NCBI GenBank assembly: GCA_036723975.1 | Contig: DAIMGJ010000003.1 | Span: forward strand, 133,636-197,635 | Reading direction: 5' to 3' | Length of the DNA stretch: 64,000 bases | Source: JAILEN01 sp036723975 | GTDB taxonomy: Bacteria; Bacillota; Clostridia; Lachnospirales; Lachnospiraceae | Part shown: positions 26,058 to 35,275 of the stretch, piece by piece | How positions within the stretch are numbered: the stretch's first letter is position 1 | Layout of the letters: every line of letters begins with the position of its first letter | Position numbers and translations under genes: made by a program | The notes under the pieces: model-generated | Databases searched by the model: none | Told to the model about the DNA's origin: nothing | The model's input: the letters and a program-made list of their open reading frames with translations, nothing else

Positions 26058-29000
26058 GAATGGAAAACATTACAGAAGATCAAAAAAGAGCGGCCATTGT
26101 CTCGCATTTGGATAAAAGCATTTTTATAGAGGCTGGAGCGGGAGCCGGAAAAACCTCTCTCGTGATAGATCGAGTAATCGGCCTTTTAAAAAGCGGGGTT
26201 TTGCCCGAAAGTATTGTGGTGATTACATTTACGAATAAAGCTACGGAAGAACTGGTTCGAAGAGTACATGATAAAGTCAGTGAGTTGTGTACAAAAGAAA
26301 AGGCAAAAGATATTTCTGACGAAGAAAAAGAAAGACTATCCAACGCATTGTTAAATCTTTCCAGAATGCATATTTCCACCATTCATGGGTTTTGCACCAG
26401 ACTGCTGAGAGAAAATGCATTATTGGCAAAACTGCCTATGGAACAAAGCGTTATGGAAGAGGATGCAAATATAGCCGAACAGGATAGACTGTTTGAGGCA
26501 TGGTTTAAACATGGAATGCAACAGGATTTACTGGATAAACTTCTTGTTGTATTTGAGAACGTGTATTTTGCAAAATATGAAATAAAAGAAATGCATAAAC
26601 AAGTTCTTGACCGATGCAACGAAGATGTTGAAATTGTAGAATCTGATATTGATCTTTCTGTTGATTTTAAGGCAGAGGCAAAGAATGCCTTCAAAGAATT
26701 GTATGATTGTATTCTTAAAGAGGTACAGGCACGCTTGGACTATAACCGACAGGATCTTGCTGTGGATAAACTTATTCTTTCTGATGTCGGTAAAATATTT
26801 CACAAATGCTATGAGATAAATGACGGAGTGATGGAATATATATGTTCTATCAGACAGTTGGTGGATTTATATAAGGTAATCAGTGGTAAAGAAGGAGTCA
26901 TTTCCAAAAGATCGGGACAAAAAACAAAAGATCCCAAAAAAGAAAAAATAGGCGACGTAGTAGAAGATATCAATTTTACAATTTTGGCTTCCAAAGAGTG
27001 GGCCGAAGTGGAATCGCTGGTTACGATGTATGTTCGTACAAAGGCTATGATTGTTTTAAACGCTGTAAAACAGTCAAGAGAGTATTATTTTAGACAAAGA
27101 AGACAGGCTGGATTGACCAACGACATGCTTTTGGAACGAACCAGAGATTTGTTGAAAAAATATCCGGAGACTACGAAGCAGATTGCGAATCAGTTTGGTC
27201 ATGTATTTGTAGATGAGTTTCAGGATGTGGATCATTTTCAGGCGGAACTGGTATTGTATATGTATCGGGCAGGTAGTCGGATATTTATCGTAGGAGATCC
27301 CAAGCAATCTATTTATCGATTCCGAGGTGCTGAACCCAGATTATATGGTGCGGTAAAAACGTTTATGGAAGAGGCTTCCGATGCGGAAGTATATGAGCTG
27401 AATCGAAACTACCGTTCCAATGCAAATATTTTGGAATGGGTAAATGATACCTATAGGGATAGGTTTAAGAAGTTTACAACGCCGGTTTATCATGATATGG
27501 AACCGAATCCTCTAAAAGCTCAGGTGAAACCACCGGAGAAAAATGTGCTTCGCGGGGTATATGTTCTTGATGAAAGCTATGAGGACGTGGAAAGTGAGTT
27601 TTTAGGTATTGCCTGTTTAATTAAGGCCGTGACGAATGGGAAAATAAAAACTGATTGTGGACCGGTAACCTATAAGGATATTATGATTCTAACATGGAAA
27701 ACCACACAGTTTCCCAAATTAGAGGATGCCCTTCGATATGCGGGAATTCCCTATTCGGTATCCGGTAATATTCCGCTGGCTCAGTATCAGGTTTTGGATC
27801 GATACAGACTGTTGTATCGGTATCTGGCGAAAGAAGGTGATAAGAGACTTCGAGACGAGGGAGCGTATGAATCCCTCATGCAAAAAGAATGTTCAAAGCC
27901 TTTGGATCGAAAAAAAATGAAATCCATTTTGGAAAAATGGGATGAGAAAACTGAGGGAATGGATGGTCGTCAACTGGCTGGTTTTCTTTTGAAGCGACTG
28001 CATATGATTATGCCGAGAGATACTTTGTTGGCTGATAACGATTTGGTTTCTGTTCGGACAAAGTTATATCAAATGGTAGAACGAATATCTGTTGAAGATG
28101 ATGCTGCTTCTCCGAAAAGCTTTTATCATAGAATAGATGCCTATGTCGGGGGAAAGCAGGACTATGATATTAGTTTGAAAGAAGATACAGATGCAGTTCG
28201 TATTATGAATATGCATAAGTGTAAGGGATTGGAAGCAAAAATCGTTATTCTTGCTGACCGAAGTTCTATGGATCCTCCGGAATCAGAGTATTATTTGGAG
28301 ACTATAGATCAAAATGAAGACGGTTCAAAAAGAGATATTTTAGATTGGAAATATCGTTATTATGTAAAAGATATGATGCCTGCTGATATCGAAGAGGAGG
28401 GAGAAACAGAGGATGAAGCAGAAAAGCTTCGCCAACTGTATGTAATTACAACTCGAGCAGAGGAAGCCCTAATCATTATGCCATACACGGAAAAGAAACG
28501 CGGAAGTCAATTGGATTACATGCAGGATGTTGATACAAAGACTTCTGAAGACAACGGAGTAAATGATGTAACATCTGTATTGACAATACCTAAGGCCGAT
28601 GACATTGCCTGCACGAACCAAAAGATAAAAAAGTTTGATAAGAAAAAGGTGGAGATATCCGTTTCAGATGAACAGCTTTTACCTTGCTTGGTATCTTTGA
28701 CGCCCAGTGGCTTGGAGCATGAAGAGAAAATCAAAAAGAATGTAGAAGAGGAAGCCACTGTTACACTTACAGAGACGGAAGAAAGCTTCGTAGAGGAAAA
28801 CCAGCCGGAGGAAACAAGACCTTATGGAAATATTTTCGGCACTGTAATGCATCGTGCCTTTGAGCTTATGATGGACTATATAATGAGGCCAGAATATGAA
28901 AAAGAGCGTAAAGCTAAAAAACTTGATGAAGCGGTAATAGATTTTATCCCCAATATTATTACCTGTGCTCTCGCGGAAAACATGGAGGATATTAGGTGCC

Positions 29001-29455
29001 GCTACAAGAACTGTTGGGAGGAAGAGGCGGATACTTTCCGCAAGTACTTATCAACTGTATTGGAAAGTTTTGCTAAGAACGAGCATATTTTAGATTTACT
29101 TTCGAAAACAAAGAGGTATGAAACGGAATATGAGTTTTCCTATTATACGAACAAGGAGGAATTGGGTACAGACTATAGGATGTTAGAACCTTATTTGGAA
29201 AAGAAGAATATCTCCATAGAGGATTCTCAACAAATATATATCAACGGCTCTGTGGATTTGCTATTGTTTACGGAAGATGGAATGCTTCATATCATTGATT
29301 ATAAGTCAGACTCAAAAGGTAAAATGACGGATAAAGAGTTTGAGAAACATAGGAAGAAATATGATGGTCAGTTGACCTTATATAGGATTGCAATGAGCAG
29401 AGTATTTCATATTTTGCAAGACAAAATCACAACGGAATTATATGATTTGTACTAA
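26054..29455 (+). CDS. AddA-like UvrD/Rep helicase-nuclease
   Basis: 1133 aa. Superfamily 1 helicase motifs are complete: Walker A GAGAGKTS (residues 28-35), DEFQD (from Asp387), DPKQSIYRFRGAE, LNRNYRS, KCKGLEAKIVIL and VITTRAEEALI. A C-terminal PD-(D/E)XK nuclease domain follows (GTVMHRAFEL, then GSVDLLL and IIDYKSD). With the AddB-like protein it should form a double-strand-break resection complex like AddAB/RecBCD, which also degrades foreign linear DNA. ATG 26054 overlaps the upstream stop; ATG 26060 is possible. A terminator closes the pair 35 bp after the stop. Confidence 0.92.
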   Translation: MRMENITEDQKRAAIVSHLDKSIFIEAGAGAGKTSLVIDRVIGLLKSGVLPESIVVITFTNKATEELVRRVHDKVSELCTKEKAKDISDEEKERLSNALLNLSRMHISTIHGFCTRLLRENALLAKLPMEQSVMEEDANIAEQDRLFEAWFKHGMQQDLLDKLLVVFENVYFAKYEIKEMHKQVLDRCNEDVEIVESDIDLSVDFKAEAKNAFKELYDCILKEVQARLDYNRQDLAVDKLILSDVGKIFHKCYEINDGVMEYICSIRQLVDLYKVISGKEGVISKRSGQKTKDPKKEKIGDVVEDINFTILASKEWAEVESLVTMYVRTKAMIVLNAVKQSREYYFRQRRQAGLTNDMLLERTRDLLKKYPETTKQIANQFGHVFVDEFQDVDHFQAELVLYMYRAGSRIFIVGDPKQSIYRFRGAEPRLYGAVKTFMEEASDAEVYELNRNYRSNANILEWVNDTYRDRFKKFTTPVYHDMEPNPLKAQVKPPEKNVLRGVYVLDESYEDVESEFLGIACLIKAVTNGKIKTDCGPVTYKDIMILTWKTTQFPKLEDALRYAGIPYSVSGNIPLAQYQVLDRYRLLYRYLAKEGDKRLRDEGAYESLMQKECSKPLDRKKMKSILEKWDEKTEGMDGRQLAGFLLKRLHMIMPRDTLLADNDLVSVRTKLYQMVERISVEDDAASPKSFYHRIDAYVGGKQDYDISLKEDTDAVRIMNMHKCKGLEAKIVILADRSSMDPPESEYYLETIDQNEDGSKRDILDWKYRYYVKDMMPADIEEEGETEDEAEKLRQLYVITTRAEEALIIMPYTEKKRGSQLDYMQDVDTKTSEDNGVNDVTSVLTIPKADDIACTNQKIKKFDKKKVEISVSDEQLLPCLVSLTPSGLEHEEKIKKNVEEEATVTLTETEESFVEENQPEETRPYGNIFGTVMHRAFELMMDYIMRPEYEKERKAKKLDEAVIDFIPNIITCALAENMEDIRCRYKNCWEEEADTFRKYLSTVLESFAKNEHILDLLSKTKRYETEYEFSYYTNKEELGTDYRMLEPYLEKKNISIEDSQQIYINGSVDLLLFTEDGMLHIIDYKSDSKGKMTDKEFEKHRKKYDGQLTLYRIAMSRVFHILQDKITTELYDLY

Positions 29456-29490
29456 AACTACGCAAGAAGGACATACAGTATTTATTAATA

Positions 29491-29526
29491 AAAATACACT
29501 CAACTTCTGTTGGGTGTATTTTTTAA
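29491..29526 (+). terminator. Terminator of the AddBA-like operon
   Basis: AAATACACTCAAC (29492-29504) pairs with GTTGGGTGTATTT (29509-29521), one G.U pair, 4-nt loop, then a T run. Confidence 0.87.
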
Positions 29527-29529
29527 TTA

Positions 29530-29573
29530 TCCCAAAATTTCGTGATTATAATTGCCGTGACCATGCTAATCTC
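29530..29573 (+). promoter_or_regulatory. Shared promoter/operator element, site 1 (ClpP-like gene)
   Basis: CCCAAAATTT at 29531 is followed by TGATTATAAT, then CATGCTAATCT at 29562, which reads as an extended -10 (TGCTAATCT). The same two blocks occur at 31533 and 31564, with an identical 31-nt offset, before the AAA+ operon. The -35 region (TGATTA) is poor, so CCCAAAATTT is a likely activator or regulator site; the WYL protein encoded between the two sites is the obvious candidate (inference). Confidence 0.65.
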
Positions 29574-29631
29574 TTATTGCGATGAAAGATTATATTTCAT
29601 GACAATATAATGAATGAAAGGTGGTAGTGAC

Positions 29632-30192
29632 ATGGTAATTAATCCAAGCGTTATGGAAGGAAATATGATTTCCGATATTTTTTCAAAAAATTTAAAGGAT
29701 CGTGTGATTCATTTGGTGGGAGCCATTAATGATGAAATGGCGGCCACGGTTGTTGCTCAGCTTTTGCATCTGGCGGGGGAAAGCGATGAGGATATTTATA
29801 TGTATATCAATAGCCCCGGAGGTTCTGTCAGTGCAGGTTTGGCAATTTACGATACGATGCAATATATTAAGCCGGATGTGGTCACCGTTTGCGTGGGAAT
29901 AGCGGCCAGTATGGGAGCTGTGATTCTTTCCGGCGGCGCCAAAGGGAAACGCGGTATTTTAAAACACGGCGAGGTGATGATCCATCAGCCTTCCGGTGGG
30001 ATGGAAGGCCAGGCAACGGATCTTTTGATTACGGCTGAACACATTCGGCAGGTGAAGAACACTTTAAATCAGATCTTAACAGAAAACACCAAAAAGTCCT
30101 TGGATGAAGTGACAAGAGATACGGATCGAGATCACTATATGCAAGCTTTGGAGGCAGTGGAATATGGTGTGGTTGATCAGATTCTTTCGTAA
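29632..30192 (+). CDS. ClpP-like serine peptidase
   Basis: 186 aa from ATG 29632 (AAAGGTGG 7 nt upstream). The ClpP fold is clear and the catalytic triad intact: Ser93 in GIAASMGA, His118 in MIHQP and Asp167 in RDTDRDHY. INSPGGSV and QATDLLI match the oligomer and handle regions. It is a little shorter than housekeeping ClpP (about 194 aa) and differs at the N-terminus, where ClpP proteins form the axial gate. There is no clpX beside it, unlike many housekeeping loci. Its context is a WYL regulator and an AAA+ ATPase, so it is probably an accessory ClpP paralogue; without a genome-wide comparison I cannot exclude that it is the main ClpP. The 3' end overlaps the WYL gene by 16 bp. Confidence 0.88.
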   Translation: MVINPSVMEGNMISDIFSKNLKDRVIHLVGAINDEMAATVVAQLLHLAGESDEDIYMYINSPGGSVSAGLAIYDTMQYIKPDVVTVCVGIAASMGAVILSGGAKGKRGILKHGEVMIHQPSGGMEGQATDLLITAEHIRQVKNTLNQILTENTKKSLDEVTRDTDRDHYMQALEAVEYGVVDQILS

Positions 30193-31466
30193 CATTTTTT
30201 CAGTTCTGCTTTAACATCTTCGGTCAGTTCCTTTGGACTTGTAACGGTGAAAAGAGAAGCGTATTGCAGAGCATAGCGACGGATGTTTTCGTATTCCACA
30301 TTATGAACTTGTGCAATGTAAAAAGTAAGCGGGTTTCCGTGCAAATCCAAAGACTCTTCCTTGGAATGTTTTCTTTTGGAAAGAGAAATGGAAAGCATGG
30401 ATGGGTCAAAACTATCCCGCAGTAACGGAAGCGTCAGGTTGGTACATTCAAAGGATGCGTTAATCAGATTTACGGACCCGTCGTAGATATTCATTTTTGG
30501 ATATCTGCTGGTATATTTCGTAGCCTTAAATACACCTGTATCGGTAAAGAATTCTTTTAATCCGGCCGGTATGGGCGAGCGCTTTTGGTAAAGAGGAGAC
30601 AGACGCGGATCATTATTCTCAAAAAGAATCTGACCGTGTTTGTCTTTTTTTGCAACGGGATCCACTGAGAAGATTCGATCCACACGAAAATGTACCGGGT
30701 TATCGTGTCCTTCGTGTGTGGCCAGTAAATAGTATTCCCCTTCGTTCCAAAGCAATGCGTAGGGATTTATGGTGTAGGGATGATCGCTATTTACAGGGGT
30801 AAGAATGGGACGGACGGATAGGTTTGAATCTCCTTCTTTTGAAGGGAGATTCTTAGGTAAATCATAGCGGGCATAAATCAAAGAAAGCATTTGCTTTTTT
30901 TGAATGGCGGTGTGGAGAATGGATACGGTTTCCAGCATCCACGCCGTTTTTGCTACAGGATGTTTTTCGCGGTCGGAAAAGGACATGGTTTTTGGCCGAG
31001 GTGTTAAAGACGGAGAGGAAATATATGCGGTAGGCGTTCCTAAAAAACCTTCTCTTTCCATAAGAAAAGCTTTTTCGTGATCCGTCAGAAACATAGAACT
31101 TTCCAATGCACCCTGAATCATGGAAATATCGGAGACTGTCAAAAGTGGTTCAAAATAGTAACTGGCATGGGGCTTTTTTGAACCGCGACTACCGATATCC
31201 GTGGTTACAATCCGGCAGATACAGCCCCCAAAGGCCTGTTGAATCATAAAACCGAATGTGGAATCCGTAAAATATTCAGCCAATTTGTCCATGTGGGTTT
31301 TTACAGTGTTTTCATTACCTTTGCAATTATATGTAAGAGATAATAGTTTGCTGATGCCGGCAGCATTTAAAGGTGCCTCTTTTTTTGAATGATTTTTTAA
31401 GACCAAAATGATCATGGCATCCGTAAAACTATCGGAAAAACTGTAAGATTCTTTTGTCTCTTTCAT
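30177..31466 (-). CDS. WYL-domain transcriptional regulator
   Basis: 429 aa. The N-terminal ~80 residues are helical and look like a winged-helix region (NAAGISKLLSLTYNC, then NTVKTHMDKLAEYF). The middle holds a WYL domain, recognised by VRPILTPVNSDHPYTINPYALLWNEGEYYLL and VHFRVDRI, and a WCX-like C-terminus follows. WYL proteins sense ligands, often nucleic-acid-derived or nucleotide signals, and commonly regulate defence loci. AAGGAG precedes the start. It converges on the ClpP-like gene (16-bp overlap) and diverges from the AAA+ gene; both of those genes carry the same upstream element, so it probably controls both. Confidence 0.88.
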   Translation of the reverse strand: MKETKESYSFSDSFTDAMIILVLKNHSKKEAPLNAAGISKLLSLTYNCKGNENTVKTHMDKLAEYFTDSTFGFMIQQAFGGCICRIVTTDIGSRGSKKPHASYYFEPLLTVSDISMIQGALESSMFLTDHEKAFLMEREGFLGTPTAYISSPSLTPRPKTMSFSDREKHPVAKTAWMLETVSILHTAIQKKQMLSLIYARYDLPKNLPSKEGDSNLSVRPILTPVNSDHPYTINPYALLWNEGEYYLLATHEGHDNPVHFRVDRIFSVDPVAKKDKHGQILFENNDPRLSPLYQKRSPIPAGLKEFFTDTGVFKATKYTSRYPKMNIYDGSVNLINASFECTNLTLPLLRDSFDPSMLSISLSKRKHSKEESLDLHGNPLTFYIAQVHNVEYENIRRYALQYASLFTVTSPKELTEDVKAELKKCYERI

Positions 31467-31532
31467 AAGAATTCTCCTTCTAAATCTATAGTTTCATCCT
31501 ATCACAGAAAAAGAAAATAATAAATCAATAAT

Positions 31533-31574
31533 CCCAAAATTTTATGATTTTAATAAACTGACTCATGATAATCT
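31533..31574 (+). promoter_or_regulatory. Shared promoter/operator element, site 2 (AAA+/PcfJ operon)
   Basis: CCCAAAATTT (31533-31542), TGATTTTAAT, then CATGATAATCT (31564-31574), the same blocks and 31-nt offset as before the ClpP-like gene. TGATAATCT serves as an extended -10. It lies in the 139-bp divergent gap between the WYL gene and the AAA+ gene, so it could also affect WYL autoregulation. Confidence 0.65.
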
Positions 31575-31605
31575 GTCTTCAGTAAATGAAACAGGAGGCA
31601 GAAAC

Positions 31606-33624
31606 ATGAAGTTTTCAAAAATCAAACCAACCATTCATTCAGGGTTTTTAAATTCAGGATTTGGTCAGGAGGTAACCTATTTAGAGGTGCCTGTTGTTGG
31701 AATGGAGGAATTAAAAAGCGATATCACTGCCGGCGCAAAGCAGTATACGGAAGTGTTGAAACATCTGGAAGGAGAGGATTCTCAATACATCTTAATTCGA
31801 GCTGCCAGTCGGGAAGAGGGTATGATGGCAATTTCCTATTTGGCGGGTGAGTATAACAAAAAAGAGGGAGAATATCGTTCCAAAGATGATGAAGGATATG
31901 CTCCTGGACTTGCAAAAAAAGCCATTTCCTTCTCTGCAACGGATGAATTGGATGAGGCATATGATGAGGATTATGAGGATGAAAATTTTGATGAAGATGA
32001 TGGCCCTCTCCCAAGCTATGATGGAAGCGAATTCTCTACGGGAGGTTGGGAGGAGAACCCCTGGAGAATCCCTGTGATTTCATATGATGCAATCGTTCAA
32101 CAAAGCAACATGGGATTTGGCTCAAGCAATGCCTTGATGCTTGGTATGGTAAAACCTAGTGAGCAACCGCCATATTGGTATGGACTTTGCAAAGAGTCCG
32201 TAATTGTGGAACGAGAAATCAAAAGGGATATCTTTTATAGTTCTTCCAATGATATTTTGGATGATGACAATCCCCTGCTTCGTGGCCTAAAACGGTTTAA
32301 CCATAACAAACGCATTTACCTTTTGTACATTGTTCCGGAGGCAGATGCCAGACTGAACACAATATTTTGTAATGATATGATGAGCACGGAAAAGGCTTTG
32401 GAAGAAGAGTTTAACATGCTTATGCTTTGTTGCCTAGCGGAGTGTATCAACATTGACCAAAGTGATGGGGATAAGAAGAAGTTTTATAAAGCTGCATTTT
32501 CCGATATTGTGGAATCCTATGGCTTTTCACTGGCTAAGAAATGCTCAATAACAAAGATATTGAATAAAATCATGCAGATTTCAACATACGAAAAAATACG
32601 ACTTCTGGATATGGTGGTGCGTTATTGTACAAAGGGGAAAATGCCCGGATCTGAACTGCAGGAAAAGGACTTTGAGACTTTAACCAGATTTGAAAAGTTG
32701 TTCGGAACGAAGGACGAAACTAAGAAAGAAGCGGAAAAGTCTGTAGAAAGAGAGTTAGTAGGCCTAGAAGAACAAAAGGAAGAAATAAATCGCTTGGCAG
32801 CGGTTCTGGAGTATCAAAAAAAGAGAAAAGAGTTGGGACTTCCTGCCGGAGACTTTCATAATACCGTACTTCTGATTGGACCTCCGGGTACTGCAAAAAC
32901 TTCTTGGGCAAAACTATGCGGGAATCTCTTGATGGAAAAGGGGCTATTACCGGGAAATCGGTTTATTTCCATAAACGGATCAATGCTGAAGGGCAAATTC
33001 GTCGGACACACTTCGCCGAAAGTGCACAGCCTTATAGAAGAAAATGACATAATTCTGATTGATGAATGTTATTCTCTGACCGCCAATGACGGATTTGGGG
33101 AGGATACCTTCAGCCAGGAAGCTGTAGCCCAGCTTTTGATAGAGATGGAAGAACATGCCATGGATAAGCTTATTATCTTTGCGGGCTACGGTGGAAAGGA
33201 ACTGGAAGATAAGAATAACCTAATGAAGCAGTTCTTAGATTCCAATCCCGGCATTAGAAGCAGGATCAATATGACAGTTCGCTTTGACCCCTATACTCCG
33301 AAGCAGATGGTAGAAATCTTGAATCGTCTGGCAGATAACAAAGGATATGTCTTGGATGAGTCTGTAGAAGGGGAAATCATAGAGTTCTTTGAAAAGCGAA
33401 TGAGGGACAAAAATTTCGGCAACGGAAGAGAGGCCAGAAATCTTTTGGATAACGCGGCTTCTTTTGCAGCCCTTCGTATCAGTAAAAAGAAAAAGAAAAA
33501 ACTGTCTATGTATGAGGCAAGACGAATTACAGCCGAAGACGTGAAAAATGCATTGAACAAAATGCAAGACACCTTCGAGCAGCAGGAAGGCAGAACAGGC
33601 ATCGGAATTTTTAAAGTAGGATAG
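31606..33624 (+). CDS. CbxX/SpoVK-type AAA+ ATPase with novel N-terminal half
   Basis: 672 aa. The C-terminal ~290 residues form an AAA+ module: GPPGTAKTS (425-433, note Ala in place of the usual Gly before Lys), the pore-like KGKFVGHTSPKV, Walker B ILIDECYSL (Asp486, Glu487), a sensor-1 segment around FAGYGG, an arginine-finger segment NPGIRSRI and sensor 2 GNGREARNLLD. This is the CbbX/SpoVK subgroup, whose members remodel or thread substrate proteins. The first ~400 residues match no family I know; they include a very acidic stretch (about 112-140, rich in D and E). AGGAGG precedes ATG 31606. The next gene starts 16 bp after the stop, so they form an operon. Confidence 0.88.
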   Translation: MKFSKIKPTIHSGFLNSGFGQEVTYLEVPVVGMEELKSDITAGAKQYTEVLKHLEGEDSQYILIRAASREEGMMAISYLAGEYNKKEGEYRSKDDEGYAPGLAKKAISFSATDELDEAYDEDYEDENFDEDDGPLPSYDGSEFSTGGWEENPWRIPVISYDAIVQQSNMGFGSSNALMLGMVKPSEQPPYWYGLCKESVIVEREIKRDIFYSSSNDILDDDNPLLRGLKRFNHNKRIYLLYIVPEADARLNTIFCNDMMSTEKALEEEFNMLMLCCLAECINIDQSDGDKKKFYKAAFSDIVESYGFSLAKKCSITKILNKIMQISTYEKIRLLDMVVRYCTKGKMPGSELQEKDFETLTRFEKLFGTKDETKKEAEKSVERELVGLEEQKEEINRLAAVLEYQKKRKELGLPAGDFHNTVLLIGPPGTAKTSWAKLCGNLLMEKGLLPGNRFISINGSMLKGKFVGHTSPKVHSLIEENDIILIDECYSLTANDGFGEDTFSQEAVAQLLIEMEEHAMDKLIIFAGYGGKELEDKNNLMKQFLDSNPGIRSRINMTVRFDPYTPKQMVEILNRLADNKGYVLDESVEGEIIEFFEKRMRDKNFGNGREARNLLDNAASFAALRISKKKKKKLSMYEARRITAEDVKNALNKMQDTFEQQEGRTGIGIFKVG

Positions 33625-33640
33625 CCAGTTGGAGAAACGG

Positions 33641-35275
33641 ATGATGAAAAAAGAAGCAATAGTTAAGAATTATATTTTGGACAAGGAGGAATTGGAGGAA
33701 GCCATTCTTTCCTCCAAAGTCCAAAAGAAAAAAAGCGATTATGAGTATCGGGTGATAATGGAAAGCGGTTGTGATTTTGCAATCCAACGAAAATCTAAGG
33801 AAAGTAACAAAGAAGCAACCTTGGTAATTCTAATCAGTCAGAGTCAGTTCTATATTGAAGCCAATGGGAAAAAGAGGATTCTAAATAAGAGCTTGCTTGT
33901 GGATTTTTTCAAAGGACTTGGCAGATCGGGGGTACTGAAATTAAGCAATGTCAATTGGCTGGACAAGATTAAGGGAACACGGGAGTATTGTAATCGTTTG
34001 TATGGTTGCATTATGGATGAACAGGCTTTTTTGAAACGCATTCGAATGATAAAAACCGGAGACTTCTTTTTGTCTTCTTTTCATTTGCGTGTGCCAAATA
34101 CTATCGGGGAAAAAAGATGGGAATGGTATGAGGAATGGGATGAACAACTGCGACCTGTGATTGGTGGAGCTTATGCACCGATGCAGGAAAACTTAAATGA
34201 AACTTTTTTAAACGTGGATACTTTTGCGGATGGCGGAGAAATGAGGCAGTTAAAAGTATACAAGGGATACTCTTTAGACTTTAGCAGCGTTTATCAGAAC
34301 CATTGGTCCTGGGACATGGATTATGAATGGCTTCAGAGTTTGAATTATGATTTGCATCCCACATTGTATTGCTGGATGCTGTCTTATTTGGCAAAAAGGG
34401 GAAATGTGACGAAAAAAGAGGTTCTGTCTGAACGAATACCGAATCTTACATCCACGGATTCACTGATTTTTCAGAGTTTTGCGTCCTTTGCTTTAATCAG
34501 CCATATCTATGGAATCGATTTGGCAAAACGAGGAATCGAAATGTACTATGATAGCGGAATCAGAGACGTCTTGTCCTTAAAACAAATGGCAATGATCCTT
34601 AGTAAAAAAATACCTCAAAACGTGTATGATGTAATAACGGACGGTGAGTTTGAGGACTCTGTGTATAATCTGTCGGGGCCGTCCTTTTTGACCTACCTGT
34701 TTACGGAATCCAAACGTCAGGGGTATGCAAATCAGATGAATCTGTTCTTGTATCAATGGGGGCAAGCCTTATTCCTACAGGATTTTATTGAAGCACCTAA
34801 AATGGATAAGTATCCGAAACATTTAGCTTCAAAGACGGTGGAACTTTTGTCTGTGGCAGGCAGTTTTTCCGAATTAATGGAAAAGAAAGCGTGGAAAAGT
34901 GCGATTGATGAAAGTAAAAAGTATGAGTATGAGGGAGATAAATATAAAATTATAACGGCAAAGTCTCATGGGGATCTGGTGGAAGAAGCAAAGCAACAGA
35001 AGAATTGTGTGTTGACCTATGAACAGAAAATCTTAAACGGAGAAAGTATGATTTGCTTTCTTCGATCTGCCGATCCTCAAAAGGAATCTAAGTCCATTCT
35101 CACCATTGAAGTGGATCTTATTGAAAAAGGGGTAAGACAGGTGAAAGCCAGATTCAATCGTCAACCCAAATATGAAGAGTGGATGTTTGTCAGTGAGTGG
35201 GAAGCGGAAACAGGGTTAAGAAATATGACTTTTGAAATGCCCATGGAATTATGGATGCAGGAATTTATTGATTGA
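33641..35275 (+). CDS. PcfJ-like protein, partner of the AAA+ ATPase
   Basis: 544 aa from ATG 33641 (GGAG 6 nt upstream; the TTG at 33629 is less likely). The C-terminal ~110 residues match the PcfJ-like domain: SHGDLVEEAKQQKNCVLTYE, an ICFLRSAD strand and SILTIEVDL followed by VKARFNRQP. The same NC-(L/V)-LTY and ITIE pattern occurs in the gene at 38221, so the two are paralogues. PcfJ was named in enterococcal conjugative plasmid pCF10, but its biochemical role is unknown and many chromosomal copies exist. The N-terminal two thirds are unassigned. It is cotranscribed with the AAA+ gene. The promoter of rpsU overlaps its last codons. Confidence 0.8.
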   Translation: MMKKEAIVKNYILDKEELEEAILSSKVQKKKSDYEYRVIMESGCDFAIQRKSKESNKEATLVILISQSQFYIEANGKKRILNKSLLVDFFKGLGRSGVLKLSNVNWLDKIKGTREYCNRLYGCIMDEQAFLKRIRMIKTGDFFLSSFHLRVPNTIGEKRWEWYEEWDEQLRPVIGGAYAPMQENLNETFLNVDTFADGGEMRQLKVYKGYSLDFSSVYQNHWSWDMDYEWLQSLNYDLHPTLYCWMLSYLAKRGNVTKKEVLSERIPNLTSTDSLIFQSFASFALISHIYGIDLAKRGIEMYYDSGIRDVLSLKQMAMILSKKIPQNVYDVITDGEFEDSVYNLSGPSFLTYLFTESKRQGYANQMNLFLYQWGQALFLQDFIEAPKMDKYPKHLASKTVELLSVAGSFSELMEKKAWKSAIDESKKYEYEGDKYKIITAKSHGDLVEEAKQQKNCVLTYEQKILNGESMICFLRSADPQKESKSILTIEVDLIEKGVRQVKARFNRQPKYEEWMFVSEWEAETGLRNMTFEMPMELWMQEFID

